Shown here: positions 14,125 to 24,585 of the stretch, piece by piece
Numbering within the stretch: the stretch's first letter is position 1
Layout: the number at the start of each line of letters is the position of its first letter
Source of the DNA: Podaxis mareebaensis
Lineage: Eukaryota > Basidiomycota > Agaricomycetes > Agaricales > Agaricaceae
Reading direction: 5' to 3'
NCBI GenBank assembly: GCA_018524725.1
Contig: JAEUWP010000593.1
Location: 124,001 to 188,000 of the forward strand
Length of the DNA: 64,000 nt
Translations under genes and position numbers: made by a program
Notes under the pieces: generated by a model
Told to the model about the DNA's origin: nothing
The model's input: only the letters and a program-made list of their open reading frames with translations
The model's database searches: none

Positions 14125-14722
14125 CAAGCATCTCCCAATGTTTGTCATTCTAAGGTATTGCCTGGGATCGTAGCCAGTGCAACTGTAGATGGCTTGGCGA
14201 GTCTTGCGGCTTTTGTGCTTCTCCTCTACTTCTGTTGTTGCAACAGGCGGAATCGGGGTCAGGCTCCCGGGGGTTCCCCAATGGCCGTTCCTCGGCCACT
14301 CGCCATGATACTGCAAGTTTCTCAACTTCACTCAACTCAACAATACCCGCTTTCCCTCAGCAGCAAGGAATCAGCCAGTCCACGCAGTTCATTAAGACTA
14401 CGACGAGGAGTGATTCCTCCAACCAGAAGCCAAACATGGACAACCCTGTCTTTTGTCCAATCCCCGATGCTACTGAGAAACAAATTAAACATGGCCGATC
14501 ATCGGATGCGCGATCTGTGGGTGGACCTCCTTTCCGAGGCTACAGCGGGACCAAGTTCCAATGGTTTTACTAGGAAACCATTCTGGAGTAAGACGCCAGT
14601 TAATGGAAGAGGTTAAAAGACTGAGAACAGGGATTATGGAGTTGAAACGGCAACAGCAACAAAGAGAAAAGCAACAGCACGCGATGACTACCATTAATGC
14701 AAATGAATCGCCACTGACATAG

Positions 14723-15244
14723 TGTGACGGACGAAATCCTTTGCACTTACTCTAAGTTATTCTGCTGACCAACTTCGTATCACTGATGCATCTGGTTTCG
14801 TACATCTTCCTATGGAATATGTCATTTATTTGTCTTTCCAAACAGATTGTAAATCCCAGATGTATCCTATATATATAAGCTGGTAGAATAGTTGATGAAA
14901 ATTCGAGGATTCTTAAAACCTGTCTTTGACCAGTGTACTTGAGAATCGTGTGCCATTATCGCCCACATATGGCGACGTTTAGTTTGCACCTACGGGCCGT
15001 GTGCTATTGATACTCTGTCACAAATTAAATGGATTCTATATTCTATGGAGCATGAGACCGATATATAACCATAATTTGGTAGTCTGCTAACTGCTGTGCC
15101 AGCTTAGTGACGACACTTCACTTAACATTCGTCTTCGAGCACGGTTTAAAGTAGTTCCCATGCCACTCTCATGATTAAACAAAGAATGGTTTTAATTGCC
15201 CAGATTGTCATCATGTTTCCTACGCGCCTCGACGGACTTCAAAA
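14723..15244. other. No supported gene
   Basis: This is AT-rich sequence downstream of the interrupted membrane-protein gene. I see no long frame, tRNA or repeat shared with the rest of the window. Confidence 0.35.
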
Positions 15245-15530
15245 TATTCATATGTACTGCGCACTGCAGACCAGTTCAATCGGAGATACGATTACTGTAT
15301 GGTACCCCCACACCACGTTGAGTACCTCGCTGCACCGTCGTTCCCCTCTCCCACGATGTACACCTGGACCACGAATACACATCCGAGGCCTAGTACCACC
15401 AGAAATTCGATGGCGTCTTTGTTTCTACTCCAGTATGAGGGCAGACGTCTTATAATTGCTCGGCCGCTCGATTACGACGTGAGTATGAATATGCCCAGAG
15501 CGGTTGCTTGTTGACAATGCCTTGCTGGAA
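15245..15530 (+). pseudogene. Relic of the ubiquitin-fusion gene: upstream region, exon 1 and start of intron 1
   Basis: This block is nearly identical to 16280-16550 and continues as related sequence at 19385-19610 and 22735-22970. It includes the ATG at 15356, the whole 41-codon first exon ([17 protein letters not shown] at its end) and the donor GTGAGT. It diverges abruptly at about 15531, before the intron acceptor, and none of exons 2-5 follow. It is a truncated leading copy of the tandem array. Confidence 0.75.
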
Positions 15531-16274
15531 AATTTCGCATTCCCACTCGAGATTTTCACCTTTTCCCTTCGGACTTTTTGGAATTGTATACCTTAGTGCC
15601 TCAGTTACAAAATGAGAGTGTTTTGGTTATTATTGGCGATCTGACCATGTTGCGATGATTGAGGGAATCATTGGCAGTCCCTTGCAAAACAAGGTATCTC
15701 AACTTAGGCATCAATTGTGTACACAATAGTGCTACAACGTGGATCCCCATATCATATAAGCTAAATGGTATTCATTCTGAGGCCATCTGTAGTTGCAAAG
15801 TGTCCGAAACCTGGAAGTTAGCATGGAGGGCATCTGGAGGCTCGATCAGACCTGTCACGTCACACCTTTCCAAATTGGAATGCATCTGATTTGTTTATGA
15901 CATCCTGCTTTTTGAAGCTTTTGACCAAAGCGAAGCAAAAGGGCCTTGAGAAACTCATTTCACAGCCAAAAATACCAGAGGATGATGCAAACATCGATGG
16001 AGGTGAAGAGGATTGATCACCGTGAGGTAGTTGTGATGGCATTCCCACCGGCGTGATGTGACTATCCCACTGACTGTCTTTGGGCTTGAAAATCAAAATT
16101 TCGACTGATTGCCAGATTACACCAGTCTCTTGCTCATAACACCCCTTTAAACTAGTTATATATATACCCGTAGATATGTCCAACATAATACCGGCTTATT
16201 TTTGTCCCATATGAGCCTTAGACTTTTTCCGAAGGCGCACATCATTTAGTTGTCCCACTGGCCGTCCAATGACT
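15531..16274. other. No supported gene
   Basis: This sequence lies between the truncated relic and the first complete unit. Its frames are short and unlike anything recognisable. It has no counterpart between the later units. Confidence 0.35.
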
Positions 16275-16381
16275 GTATTCATACTGCGCACTGCGGACCA
16301 GTTCAATCGGAGATACGATTACTGTATGGTACCCCACACCACGTTGAGTACCTCGCTTCACCTCCGTTCCCCTCTCCCACA

Positions 16382-17971
16382 ATGTACACCTGGATCACGA
16401 ATACACTTCCGAGGCCTAGTACCACCAGAGATTCGATGGCGTCTTTGCTTATACTCCAGTATGAGGGCAGACGCCTTATAATTCCTCGGCCGCTCGGTTA
16501 CGACGTGAGTACGAACATGCCCAGAGCGGTTGCTTGTTGACAATGCCTTGCTGAAAACTAGGAACTGCAAAATTCTATTCGTCGATACTTCAGTGATATT
16601 CCTCTTAACGCGAGGGTTACATATCATACAACCGAATTACCTATATGTCAAGGGACTCAGGCAGAAATCGGACCCGACGCATGGCCAATGGTGATCCCGC
16701 AGATAAGCTCCTTGATTGTTGTGCGAACATCGCCAAGGTGTCCAGGCGCCCTGGAGCCAAGTACGAATCAAAGGTGCAGTTAAGCGAATTGTTGATGTTA
16801 ACTTTATGTTGATGCTATTGTTTATCGAACTTGCTCTACTACCCAGGCCAGTTCTTCCTATCGCCTATGAAGACATCATTCGGCACCTGAAATCCTCAGG
16901 TGGCATGCAAATTTTTATCAAAACGTTAACGGGGAAAACTATAATACTGGAAGTCCACCCGTTAGACGTGGTTTTTGACATAAAGTCGAAAATCCAAGAT
17001 AAAGAAGGCATTCCTCCCGATCAGCAACAACTCATCTTTGCTGGACATCAGCTTGAGGATGATAGGACAGTTTTAGCTTATAACATCCAGAAGGAATCAA
17101 CCTTGCATCTCGTATTGAAACTGCGCGGGGACAAGCCTGTTATATACCTATTTCCACCCTCAGGAATTCAGGCCAGCGTCAAGCTTTCCCTCGTTCCACA
17201 ATGGAAGTTTTCCACTATATATCCAGTTGTGCCTATCAAGCAGGTGTCGGAATCCAGACAAGCAGTCGAATGGGTCGTTCGAGCGAACCCCAATGGTATG
17301 CTGAACGAGCAAAGTACAGGACTTGAGGTGGCATATCTGTTCTGGGAAGCAGAGTGAGTCGTGCCCATGCTCTGGCATTGCGTTGTGAATGATCTTTCCT
17401 TGATTTAGAGCATTTCAAGCATTTCAACCAGTTTCTCCCCCATCATCACCGCAGATCAGAGGAACCAACATTGCTGTCGAAAAGTTCATCCCTGATCGAC
17501 CAAGCCTTACCGATAGCGACTCGATCGTCATCTCGGTTGACAAGGTATCATCCTACCTTGACTCGGTTCTTCGAGTACTTGGTCTGCATACTGAAGCACG
17601 AACGTCATTCATCACGTTTGTCTTTCTCTTTTTCCTTTATGAAATCATCGATGGTCTTACCTTCTTCCAGGTACTGGCTGCCATCGATCGAGAAGCATCA
17701 GTACGTCGCTATCAGGTTCTTACCACAACACATTTACGAGGAGGCTGCTCCTCTCGACGTAACTCCTACTCCTGACGTCGTACTTCGGGTGTTCATGCTC
17801 TTCATGGGGATAAAGGAAGATCAACTTGAACATTGGCCAACAGCGATGCAAAGAGTTCATGATGATCCTGTATTCTGGAGAGCCATCGTTGGTGTTGATG
17901 TGTCTCGCGTACTAGACGCAACACTATTCCGCGTCATTGAATGGGGCGGAATGGAGGTTCGCGTACACTAA
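16382..17971 (+). CDS. Ubiquitin-module fusion protein, tandem copy A, 5 exons
   Basis: Five exons (16382-16504, 16562-16773, 16847-17353, 17409-17615, 17671-17971) give an uninterrupted 449-residue protein. Order: a short N terminus and a region that may itself be ubiquitin-like ([12 protein letters not shown], then [11 protein letters not shown]); a ubiquitin module at about residues 137-212 ([12 protein letters not shown] start, [13 protein letters not shown] core); a domain beginning KPVIYLFPP and ending VAYLFWEAE; and a C-terminal region ([33 protein letters not shown] end). The module ends LRGD rather than LRGG, and the Lys48 position is His; Lys63 is kept. Without Gly-Gly it is unlikely to be cleaved or conjugated. 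The last intron uses donor GTTTGT. Architecture resembles unnamed multigene proteins of mushroom fungi; their function is unknown to me. Confidence 0.85.
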
Positions 17972-18169
17972 TCCGCGAGCTATATGCACTAGCAACCGGC
18001 GATGCATGCATCAAAGACAATGATTGCTTGGCAGTGGGGAATTCATCTGGGAGTGCTATACTTGTGAAATCTGATATGGACCAGAATCGGTAGTTTGCTG
18101 TACTGATATACCTATGACCTATACACCAACTATGTACATTACTATGAGTATGAGGACACTCCAAAGAAA

Positions 18170-18600
18170 CCACCTCTATACGCGTGACAAAACCATCTCT
18201 TAGAGGCTATACACGAAGTCTGGGTGTTTGTCTCCTAATTCTACCCATGTTCTTAATCCACCGTCTGGTTCCTTTTCGTCAACGTGAGGAGCAAGGGGGT
18301 GCGCACGAAGGTTGACATTTTTGTTCATTCTTGTGGTGAAGAATAGTTCGCCGCGAGCACAGAACTGGAAGGCAGTAAATCGGTAAGCTCGAGGGATGCA
18401 ACATCAGACTCTGGAGCTCACAAAGTCAGGTTCATGGTCGATGGACAACCACGAGAATGTGCGCAAAACTGGAAGGGTGACCTTGAACACTTCATACCAG
18501 TTCCAACCTCTAATACCATTTCCACTGCGTCGAACATATTACGATATCTGCGATGATACTGCACCTCTGTTTCCCCCTCCCCGCGTTCGGTGCTGGACCC
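18170..18600 (-). pseudogene. MFS transporter 3' fragment (unit A)
   Basis: The minus strand matches the last exons of the MFS gene at 24586-26768 and ends with the same DKHPDFVYSL tail. Small deletions near 18340 disrupt the frame of the final transmembrane segment. Sequence upstream of the MDLTL codons is shared with copies 0 and B but not with the intact gene. It lies tail to tail with ubiquitin-fusion copy A, about 200 bases away. Confidence 0.75.
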
Positions 18601-19190
18601 CAAACACTTGATAAGACGGTATACTGGAGTTGATTATCAGCTGATTGCTACTATGCAACAAATCCTCTCAGTGACGGAGGAATATCTCAGTAACATGTGT
18701 GAATCACGCAGCACGAGGAAGAAGACTGCAGCATTGCCCGAATGAGTGGTCTCTTCCCAGAATGATAATCCAGTCGGATTGTGATTATCACTATAGCAAA
18801 CGCGCATTGAGTACCTCAACGTCCCAACCTTCGACAAGTGTTCCAACCAAGTGCAAGTTTTGTCCTGATGGCTCCTCTGACTCAACAGTATGGAAATATA
18901 ATATTGAGCAAGCATCTCAATGATGACGGCTCTTGTCCGGTGTTGCCCCTTGATATGATGATGGCAGTGAATATCAGGCGCCAAGAGGGGAAAGCATTGG
19001 GTATTGTTTTAGGTGGAACTGCTCGGCGCCGCATAAAACTTGGGATGATGGGCGATAGCGAGCTTGGAGAGCAACTCGAGGAGGCTGCCAGCCCCGTTAC
19101 TGACCAAAAACTTGCCAAACGCCGGAATCGATCTCAATCCGCGATAACGATCCATGAAGGTCAGAAAGGGGTTAGGATGATATGAGGTAC
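18601..19190 (+). pseudogene. Possible hexokinase-like gene fragment (unit A), degraded
   Basis: The plus strand encodes LPLDMMMAVNIRRQEGKALG followed by IVLGGTARR. In the unit B copy this reads IDLGGTTWR, close to the phosphate-1 loop of hexokinase-type ATPases (family form DLGGTNxR). Here the key Asp is Val and the upstream frame has several stops. Only this N-terminal portion is present. The hexokinase assignment rests on one motif and its spacing and is weak. Confidence 0.3.
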
Positions 19191-19429
19191 TATATTTATT
19201 GTATTCTGCTGCGAATATACTGCGAATTGAAAGTCAGAAGCCAGAGTAGCAGTGTTTTGGGTTCAGCATCGAGTTTTGATGTGAGCCTTTCCTTTCTGAG
19301 CACGGACCCCATGAGCGCCTGTCAGACACACCCTACTTAAACCCTTGTTTTCGGCAATCTCCTCCGCTGCTGCCCCCTGCCTCACACCGCGTTGAGTACC
19401 TCGCCTAACCGCCGTTCCCCGCTCCCAGG

Positions 19430-21021
19430 ATGGACACCTGGATCGTGGATACATATCCGAGGCCTAATACCACCAGAGATTCGATGGCGTCTTTGTTTCT
19501 ACTCCAGTATGAGGGCAGACGCCTTATAATTCCTCGGCCGCTCGATTACGACGTGAGTATGAACATGCCCAGAGCGGTTGCTTGTTTGACAATGCCTTGC
19601 TGAAAACTAGGAACTGCAAAATTCTATTCGTCGATACTTCAGTGATATTCCTCTTAACGCGAGGGTTACATATCATACAACCGAATTACCTATATGTCAA
19701 GGGGCTCAGGCAGAAGTCGCACGCGACGCATGGCCAATGGTGATCCCGCAGATAAGCTCCTTGATCGTTGTGTCAACATCGCCAAGGTGTCCAGACTCCC
19801 CGGAGCCAAGTACGAATCAAAGGTACAGTTAAGCGAATTGTTGATGTTGATTTTATATTGATGTTATCGTTTATTGAACTTGCTCTACTACCCAGGCCAG
19901 TTCTTCCCATCACCTATGAAGACATCATTCAGCACCCGGAATCCTCAGGTGGCATGCAAATTTTTATCAAAACGTTAACGGGGAAAACCATAACACTGGA
20001 AGCCCATCCGTTGGACATGATTCGTGACATAAAGTCGAAAATCCAAGATAAAGAAGGCATTCCTTCCGATCAGCAACGACTCATCTTTGCTGGAAAGCAG
20101 CTTGAGGATGATATGATACTTTCAGATTATAACATCCAGAAGGAATCAACCTTGCATATGGTACTCCCACTGCGCGGGCGCAAGCCTGTTATATACCTAT
20201 TTCCACCCTCAGGAATTCAGGCCAGCGTCAAGCTTTCCCTCGTTCCACAATGGAAGTTTTCCACTATATATCCAGTTGTGCCTATCAAGCAGGTGTCGGA
20301 ATCCAGACAAGCAGTCGAATGGGTCGTTCGAGCGAACCCCAATGGTATGCTGAATGAGCAAAGTACAGGACTTGAGGTGGCATATCTGTTTTGGGAAGCA
20401 GAGTGAGTTGTGCCCTTGCCCTGGTATTGCGTTCTGAATGATCTTTCCTTGATCTAGAGCATTCCGAGCATTTCAACCGGTTTCTCCCCCGTCATCGCCG
20501 CAGATCAGAGGAACTAACATTGCCATCGAAAAGTTCATCCCTGATCGACCAAGCCTTACCGATAGCAACTCGATCGTCATCTCGGTTGACAAGGTATCAT
20601 CCTACCTTGACTCGGTTCTTCAAATGCTTGGTCTGCATACTGAAGCACGAACGTCATTCGTCACGTTCGTCTTTCTCTTTTTTCCTTTATAAAATCATTG
20701 ATGGTCTTGCTTTCTTCCAGGTACTGGCTGCCATCGATCGAGAAGCATCAGTACGTCGCCATCCGGTTCTTACCGCAACACATTTATGAGGAGGCTGCTC
20801 CTCTCGACGTGACTCCTACTCCTGATGTCGTCCTTCGAGTGTTCATGCTCTTCATGGGCATAAAGGAAGATCAACTTGAACATTGGCCGACGGCGATGCA
20901 AAGAGTTCATGATGATCCTGTATTTTGGAGAGCCATTGTTGGTGTTAATGTGTCTCGCGTACTAGACGCAACGCTATTCCGCGTCATTGAATGGGGCGGA
21001 ATGGAGATTCACGTACACTGA
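19430..21021 (+). CDS. Ubiquitin-module fusion protein, tandem copy B, 5 exons
   Basis: It has the same five-exon structure and splice sites as copy A and is also uninterrupted, starting at the ATG at 19430 and ending in TGA. Exons outside the ubiquitin module are nearly identical to copy A. The module differs at many residues: it keeps Lys at position 48, has SDQQRLIF where copy A has PDQQQLIF, and ends PLRGRKP, so it too lacks Gly-Gly. Its Pro before LRGR is not seen in the other copies. The KPVIYLFPP and YLFWEAE domain is the same at almost every base as in A and C. Function is unknown; a regulatory or decoy role for a non-cleavable ubiquitin fold would be speculation. Confidence 0.85.
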
Positions 21022-21221
21022 TCCGCAAGCTATATGCACTAGCAACCAACGATGCATGCATCAAAGACAATGATTGTTTGGCAGTGGGAAATTCATCTGC
21101 AGGGGACTGCCATACCTGTGAAATCTGATGTGGACCAGAATCGGTAGTTTACTGGTACTGACATACCTATGGCCTGTATACCAACAATGTATATTACTAT
21201 GAGTATCAGGACACTCCAAAG

Positions 21222-21660
21222 AAACCACATCTATACGCGTGACAAAACCATCTCTTAGAGGCTATACACGAAGTCTGGGTGTTTGTCTCCTAATTCTACC
21301 CATGTTCTTAATCCACCGTCTGGTTCCTTTTCGTCGACGTAGGGAGCAAGGAGATGTGCGCGAAGTTGACGTTTTCGTCGATTCTTGTGGTGAAGAATCA
21401 CCGCGTTCGCAAACGTAAGCACCACGGCGAGCATAGCTGGATAGCAGTGAGTCGGTAAGCTCGAGGGATGCAACATCAGACTCTGGAGCTCACAAAGTCA
21501 GGTCCGTGATTGATGGATAATCACGAGAATGTGTGCAAACTGGAAGGATGACCCTGAACACTCCACACCAGTTCCAACCTCCAATACCATTTCCATTGCG
21601 TCGAACATATTACGATACCCGCGGTAATACTGCACCTCTGTCTCCCCCTCCCTGCGTTCA
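21222..21660 (-). pseudogene. MFS transporter 3' fragment (unit B)
   Basis: The last exon is still open on the minus strand (HKNRRKRQLRAHLLAPYVDE within it, DKHPDFVYSL end) and has fewer changes than in unit A. All upstream transporter exons are missing. It is convergent with ubiquitin-fusion copy B, with the same spacing as in unit A. Confidence 0.75.
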
Positions 21661-22252
21661 GTGCTGGACCCCAAACACTTGATAAGACGGTATACTGGAG
21701 TTGATTATCAGTTGATTACTACTATGCAATAAATCCTCTCAGTGACGGAGGAGTACCTCAGTAGCATGTGTGAATCACGCAACATGAGGAAGTAGACTGC
21801 AGCATTACCCGGATGAGTGGTCTCTTCCCAGAATGATAATCCACTCGGATTGTGATTATCACTATAGCAAACGCGCATTGAGTACCTCAACGTCCCAACC
21901 TTCGACAAGTGTTCTAATCAAGCGCAAGCTTTGCCCTGATGGCTCCTCTGACTCAACAGCATGGAAATATAATATCGATCACTACATTCTTGGCAAGCAT
22001 CTCAATGATGACGGCTCTGGTCCAGTGTTGCCCCTTGATATGATGATGGCAGTGAATATCAGGCGCCAAGAGGGGAAAGCATTAGGTATTGATTTAGGTG
22101 GAACTACCTGGCGCTGCATACAACTTGGGATGATGGGCAATAGCGAGCTTGGAGAGCAACTCGAGGAGGCTGCCATCCCCTTTACTGACCGGACACTTCC
22201 GGAGTTAATCTTAATCCACGATAACAATAAATGGAGGTTAGAAAAGGGTTAG
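21661..22252 (+). pseudogene. Possible hexokinase-like gene fragment (unit B)
   Basis: This is the better preserved copy. An open stretch ends GKALGIDLGGTTWRCIQL and then a short acidic continuation. DLGGT followed by an Arg two residues on fits the phosphate-1 motif of sugar kinases. The rest of a roughly 480-residue hexokinase is absent, so this is a fragment whatever its origin. It aligns base for base with 18601-19190 except for an extra stretch near 21975. Confidence 0.35.
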
Positions 22253-22326
22253 GGTGATATGAGGTATTATACTTATTATATTCTGCTACGAATATACTGC
22301 AAATTGAAAGTCGGAAGCCAAGGTAG

Positions 22327-22610
22327 TACCATCGACTCACCGGAGTTCGGATATGACCCCAGTCGGAACAAACATTTGTATCTTGCCCCACACTTCATGT
22401 AAAATGCTCAAACATTGTCATTTATATCTGACTGACATTCCATCTACTGTACGTGCATTGTAATACTCAAGCATGAAGTGGTTGCAGAGAGCGACGGACA
22501 AGCTGAAAAGGTGAAAGTCACCCTCAGTCACACCCGCCGTCGAAAAACACTGGCTGGGAAGTCGTGACTGAGATGATCAGTCATATCCGAACTCCGGCGA
22601 GTTGATGGTA
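22327..22610. mobile_element. MITE-like element, 284 bp, with 31-bp terminal inverted repeats
   Basis: The ends (22327-22357 and 22580-22610) are inverted repeats matching at 29 of 31 bases, beginning TACCATC. The element is absent at the equivalent point of unit A (about 19250), so it inserted after the duplication. It has no coding capacity. The terminal TA may be a TA target duplication of the Tc1/mariner type, but the flanks are not clean enough to prove it. Both mismatches between the ends are CpG versus CpA. Confidence 0.75.
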
Positions 22611-22781
22611 GTGTTTTGGGTCCAGCATCGAATTTTGATATGAACCTTTCCCTTCTGAGAGCGGACCCCATGAGCACCTGCCAAGACACACTCTCTTAAA
22701 GCCTTGTTTTCGGCAAGCTCCTCCGACGCTGCCCCGCACCACGTTAAGTACCTCGCTTAACCGCTGTTCTCCTCTCCCAGG

Positions 22782-24363
22782 ATGGACGCCTGGATCATGA
22801 ATACATATCGGAGGCCTAGTACCACCAGAAATTCGATGGCGTCTTTGTTTATACTCCAGTATGAGGGCAGACGCCTTATAGTTCCTCGACCGCTCGATTA
22901 CGACGTGAGTATGAACATGCCCAGCGCGGTTGCTTGTTTGACAATGCCTTGCTGAAAACTAGGAACTGCAAAATTCCATTCGTCGATACTTCAGTGATAT
23001 TCCTCTTGACGCGAAGGTTACATATCATACAACTGAACTACGTATATGTCGAGGGGCTCGGGCAGAAATCGCACCCGATGTATGGCCAACGGTGATCCCG
23101 CAGATAAGCTCCTTGATCGTTGTGTCAACATCGCCAAGGTGTCCAGACTCTCTGGAGCCAAGTACGAAGCAAAGGTACAGCTAAGCGAATTGTTGATGTT
23201 AATTTTATATTGATGCTGTTGTTTATTGAACTCGCTCTACTACCCAGGCGAGACGCCTATGAAGACATCCCTCGGCACCCGAGATCCTCAGGTGGCATGC
23301 AAATTCTTATCAAAACGCAAACGGGAAAAACTATAACACTGGAAGCCCACTCATGGGACATGATTTGTGACATAAAGTCGAAAATCCAAGATAAAGAAGG
23401 CATTCCTCCCGATCAGCAACGACTCATCTTTGCTGGACGTCAGCTCGAGGATGATAGGACACTTTCAGATTACAACATCCAGAAGGAATCAACCTTGCAT
23501 CTCATATTCAGACTGCGCGGGGGCAAGCCTGTTATATACCTATTTCCACCCTCAGGAATTCAGGCCAGCGTCAAGCTTTCTCTCGTTCCACAATGGAAGT
23601 TTTCCACTATATATCCAGTTGTGCCTATCAAGCAGGTGTCGGAATCCAGACAAGCAGTCGAATGGGTCGTTCGAGCGAACCCTAATGGTATGCTGAATGA
23701 GCAAAGTACAGGACTCGAGGTGGCATATCTGTTCTGGGAAGCAGAGTGAGTTGTGCCTATGCTCTGGCATTGCGTTGTGAATGATCTTTCCTTGATTTAG
23801 AGCATTTCAAGCATTTCAACCAATTTCTCCCCCATCATCACCGCGGATCAGAGGAACCAACATTGCTGTCGAAAAGTTCATCCCTGATCGACCAAGCCTT
23901 ACCGATAGCGACTCGATCGTCATCTCGGTTGACAAGGTATCATCCTACCTTGACTTGGTTCTTCGAGTGCTTGGTCTGCATACTGAAGCACGAACGTCAT
24001 TCATCACGTTTGTCTTTCTCTTTTTCCTTTATGAAATCATCGATGGTCTTACATTCTTCCAGGTACTGGCTACCATCGATTGAGAAGCATCAATACATCG
24101 CTATCCGGTTCTTACCACAACACATTTACGAGGAGGCTGCTCCTCTCGACGTGACTCCAACTCCTGATGTCGTACTTCGGGTGTTCATGCTCTTCATGGG
24201 CATAAAGGAAGATCAACTTGAACATTGGCCGACAGCGATGCAAAGAGTTCATGATGGTCCTGTATTCTGGAGAGCCATCGTTGGTGTTGATGTGTCTCGC
24301 GTATTAGACGCAACACTATTCCGCGTCATTGAATGGGGAGGAATGGAGGTTCGAGTACACTAA
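22782..24363 (+). CDS. Ubiquitin-module fusion protein, tandem copy C, 5 exons
   Basis: It has the same gene structure as copies A and B and is uninterrupted from the ATG at 22782 to the TAA ending at 24363. Exon 3 begins with a 9-base in-frame deletion relative to A and B, just before the ubiquitin module. The module starts [12 protein letters not shown], has Arg at the Lys48 position, and ends FRLRGGKP, so it alone keeps a Gly-Gly that a deubiquitinase could recognise. Flanking scaffold exons are almost the same as in the other copies. It sits tail to tail with the complete MFS gene, about 220 bases away. Confidence 0.85.
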
Positions 24364-24585
24364 TCTGCAAGCCATATGCACTGGCAACCGGCGATGCATG
24401 CATCAAAGACAATGATTGTTTGGCAGTGGGAAATTCATCTGCAGGGGACTGCCATACCTATGAAATCTGATGTGGACCAGAATCGGTAGTTTATTACCTA
24501 TGACTTATGTACCAACAATATATATTACTATGAGTATGAGGACACTCCAAAGAAACCACGTCTATACGCGTGACAAAACCATCTC

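Larger units (their letters stand above)
5691..14722 (+). pseudogene. Single-pass membrane protein gene split by a Copia retrotransposon
   Basis: The host gene is visible on both sides of the retrotransposon. On the left, GTAIYVFSTL, then FTIDGQLAGYFDHT and LALGAHRINISI, match the extracellular beta-sandwich-like region common in agaricomycete type I membrane proteins. On the right come a hydrophobic helix (LASLAAFVLLLYFCCCNRR) and a cytoplasmic tail ending in a Gln-rich coiled-coil-like segment. If the element and one CAAGC repeat are ignored, the frame passes straight through the insertion point (AEPQA to SPNVCHS). Besides the insertion, the left part changes frame near 5925, and the tail uses all three frames after the helix, so further decay is likely. 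The true 5' start is not found; 5691 is the first usable ATG. No precise function is known. Confidence 0.65.

Noticed and set aside
16382..24363. Array as a polyubiquitin locus
   Set aside because: The ubiquitin modules are not head-to-tail in one frame. Each lies in its own five-exon gene with long non-ubiquitin parts and mostly lacks Gly-Gly.
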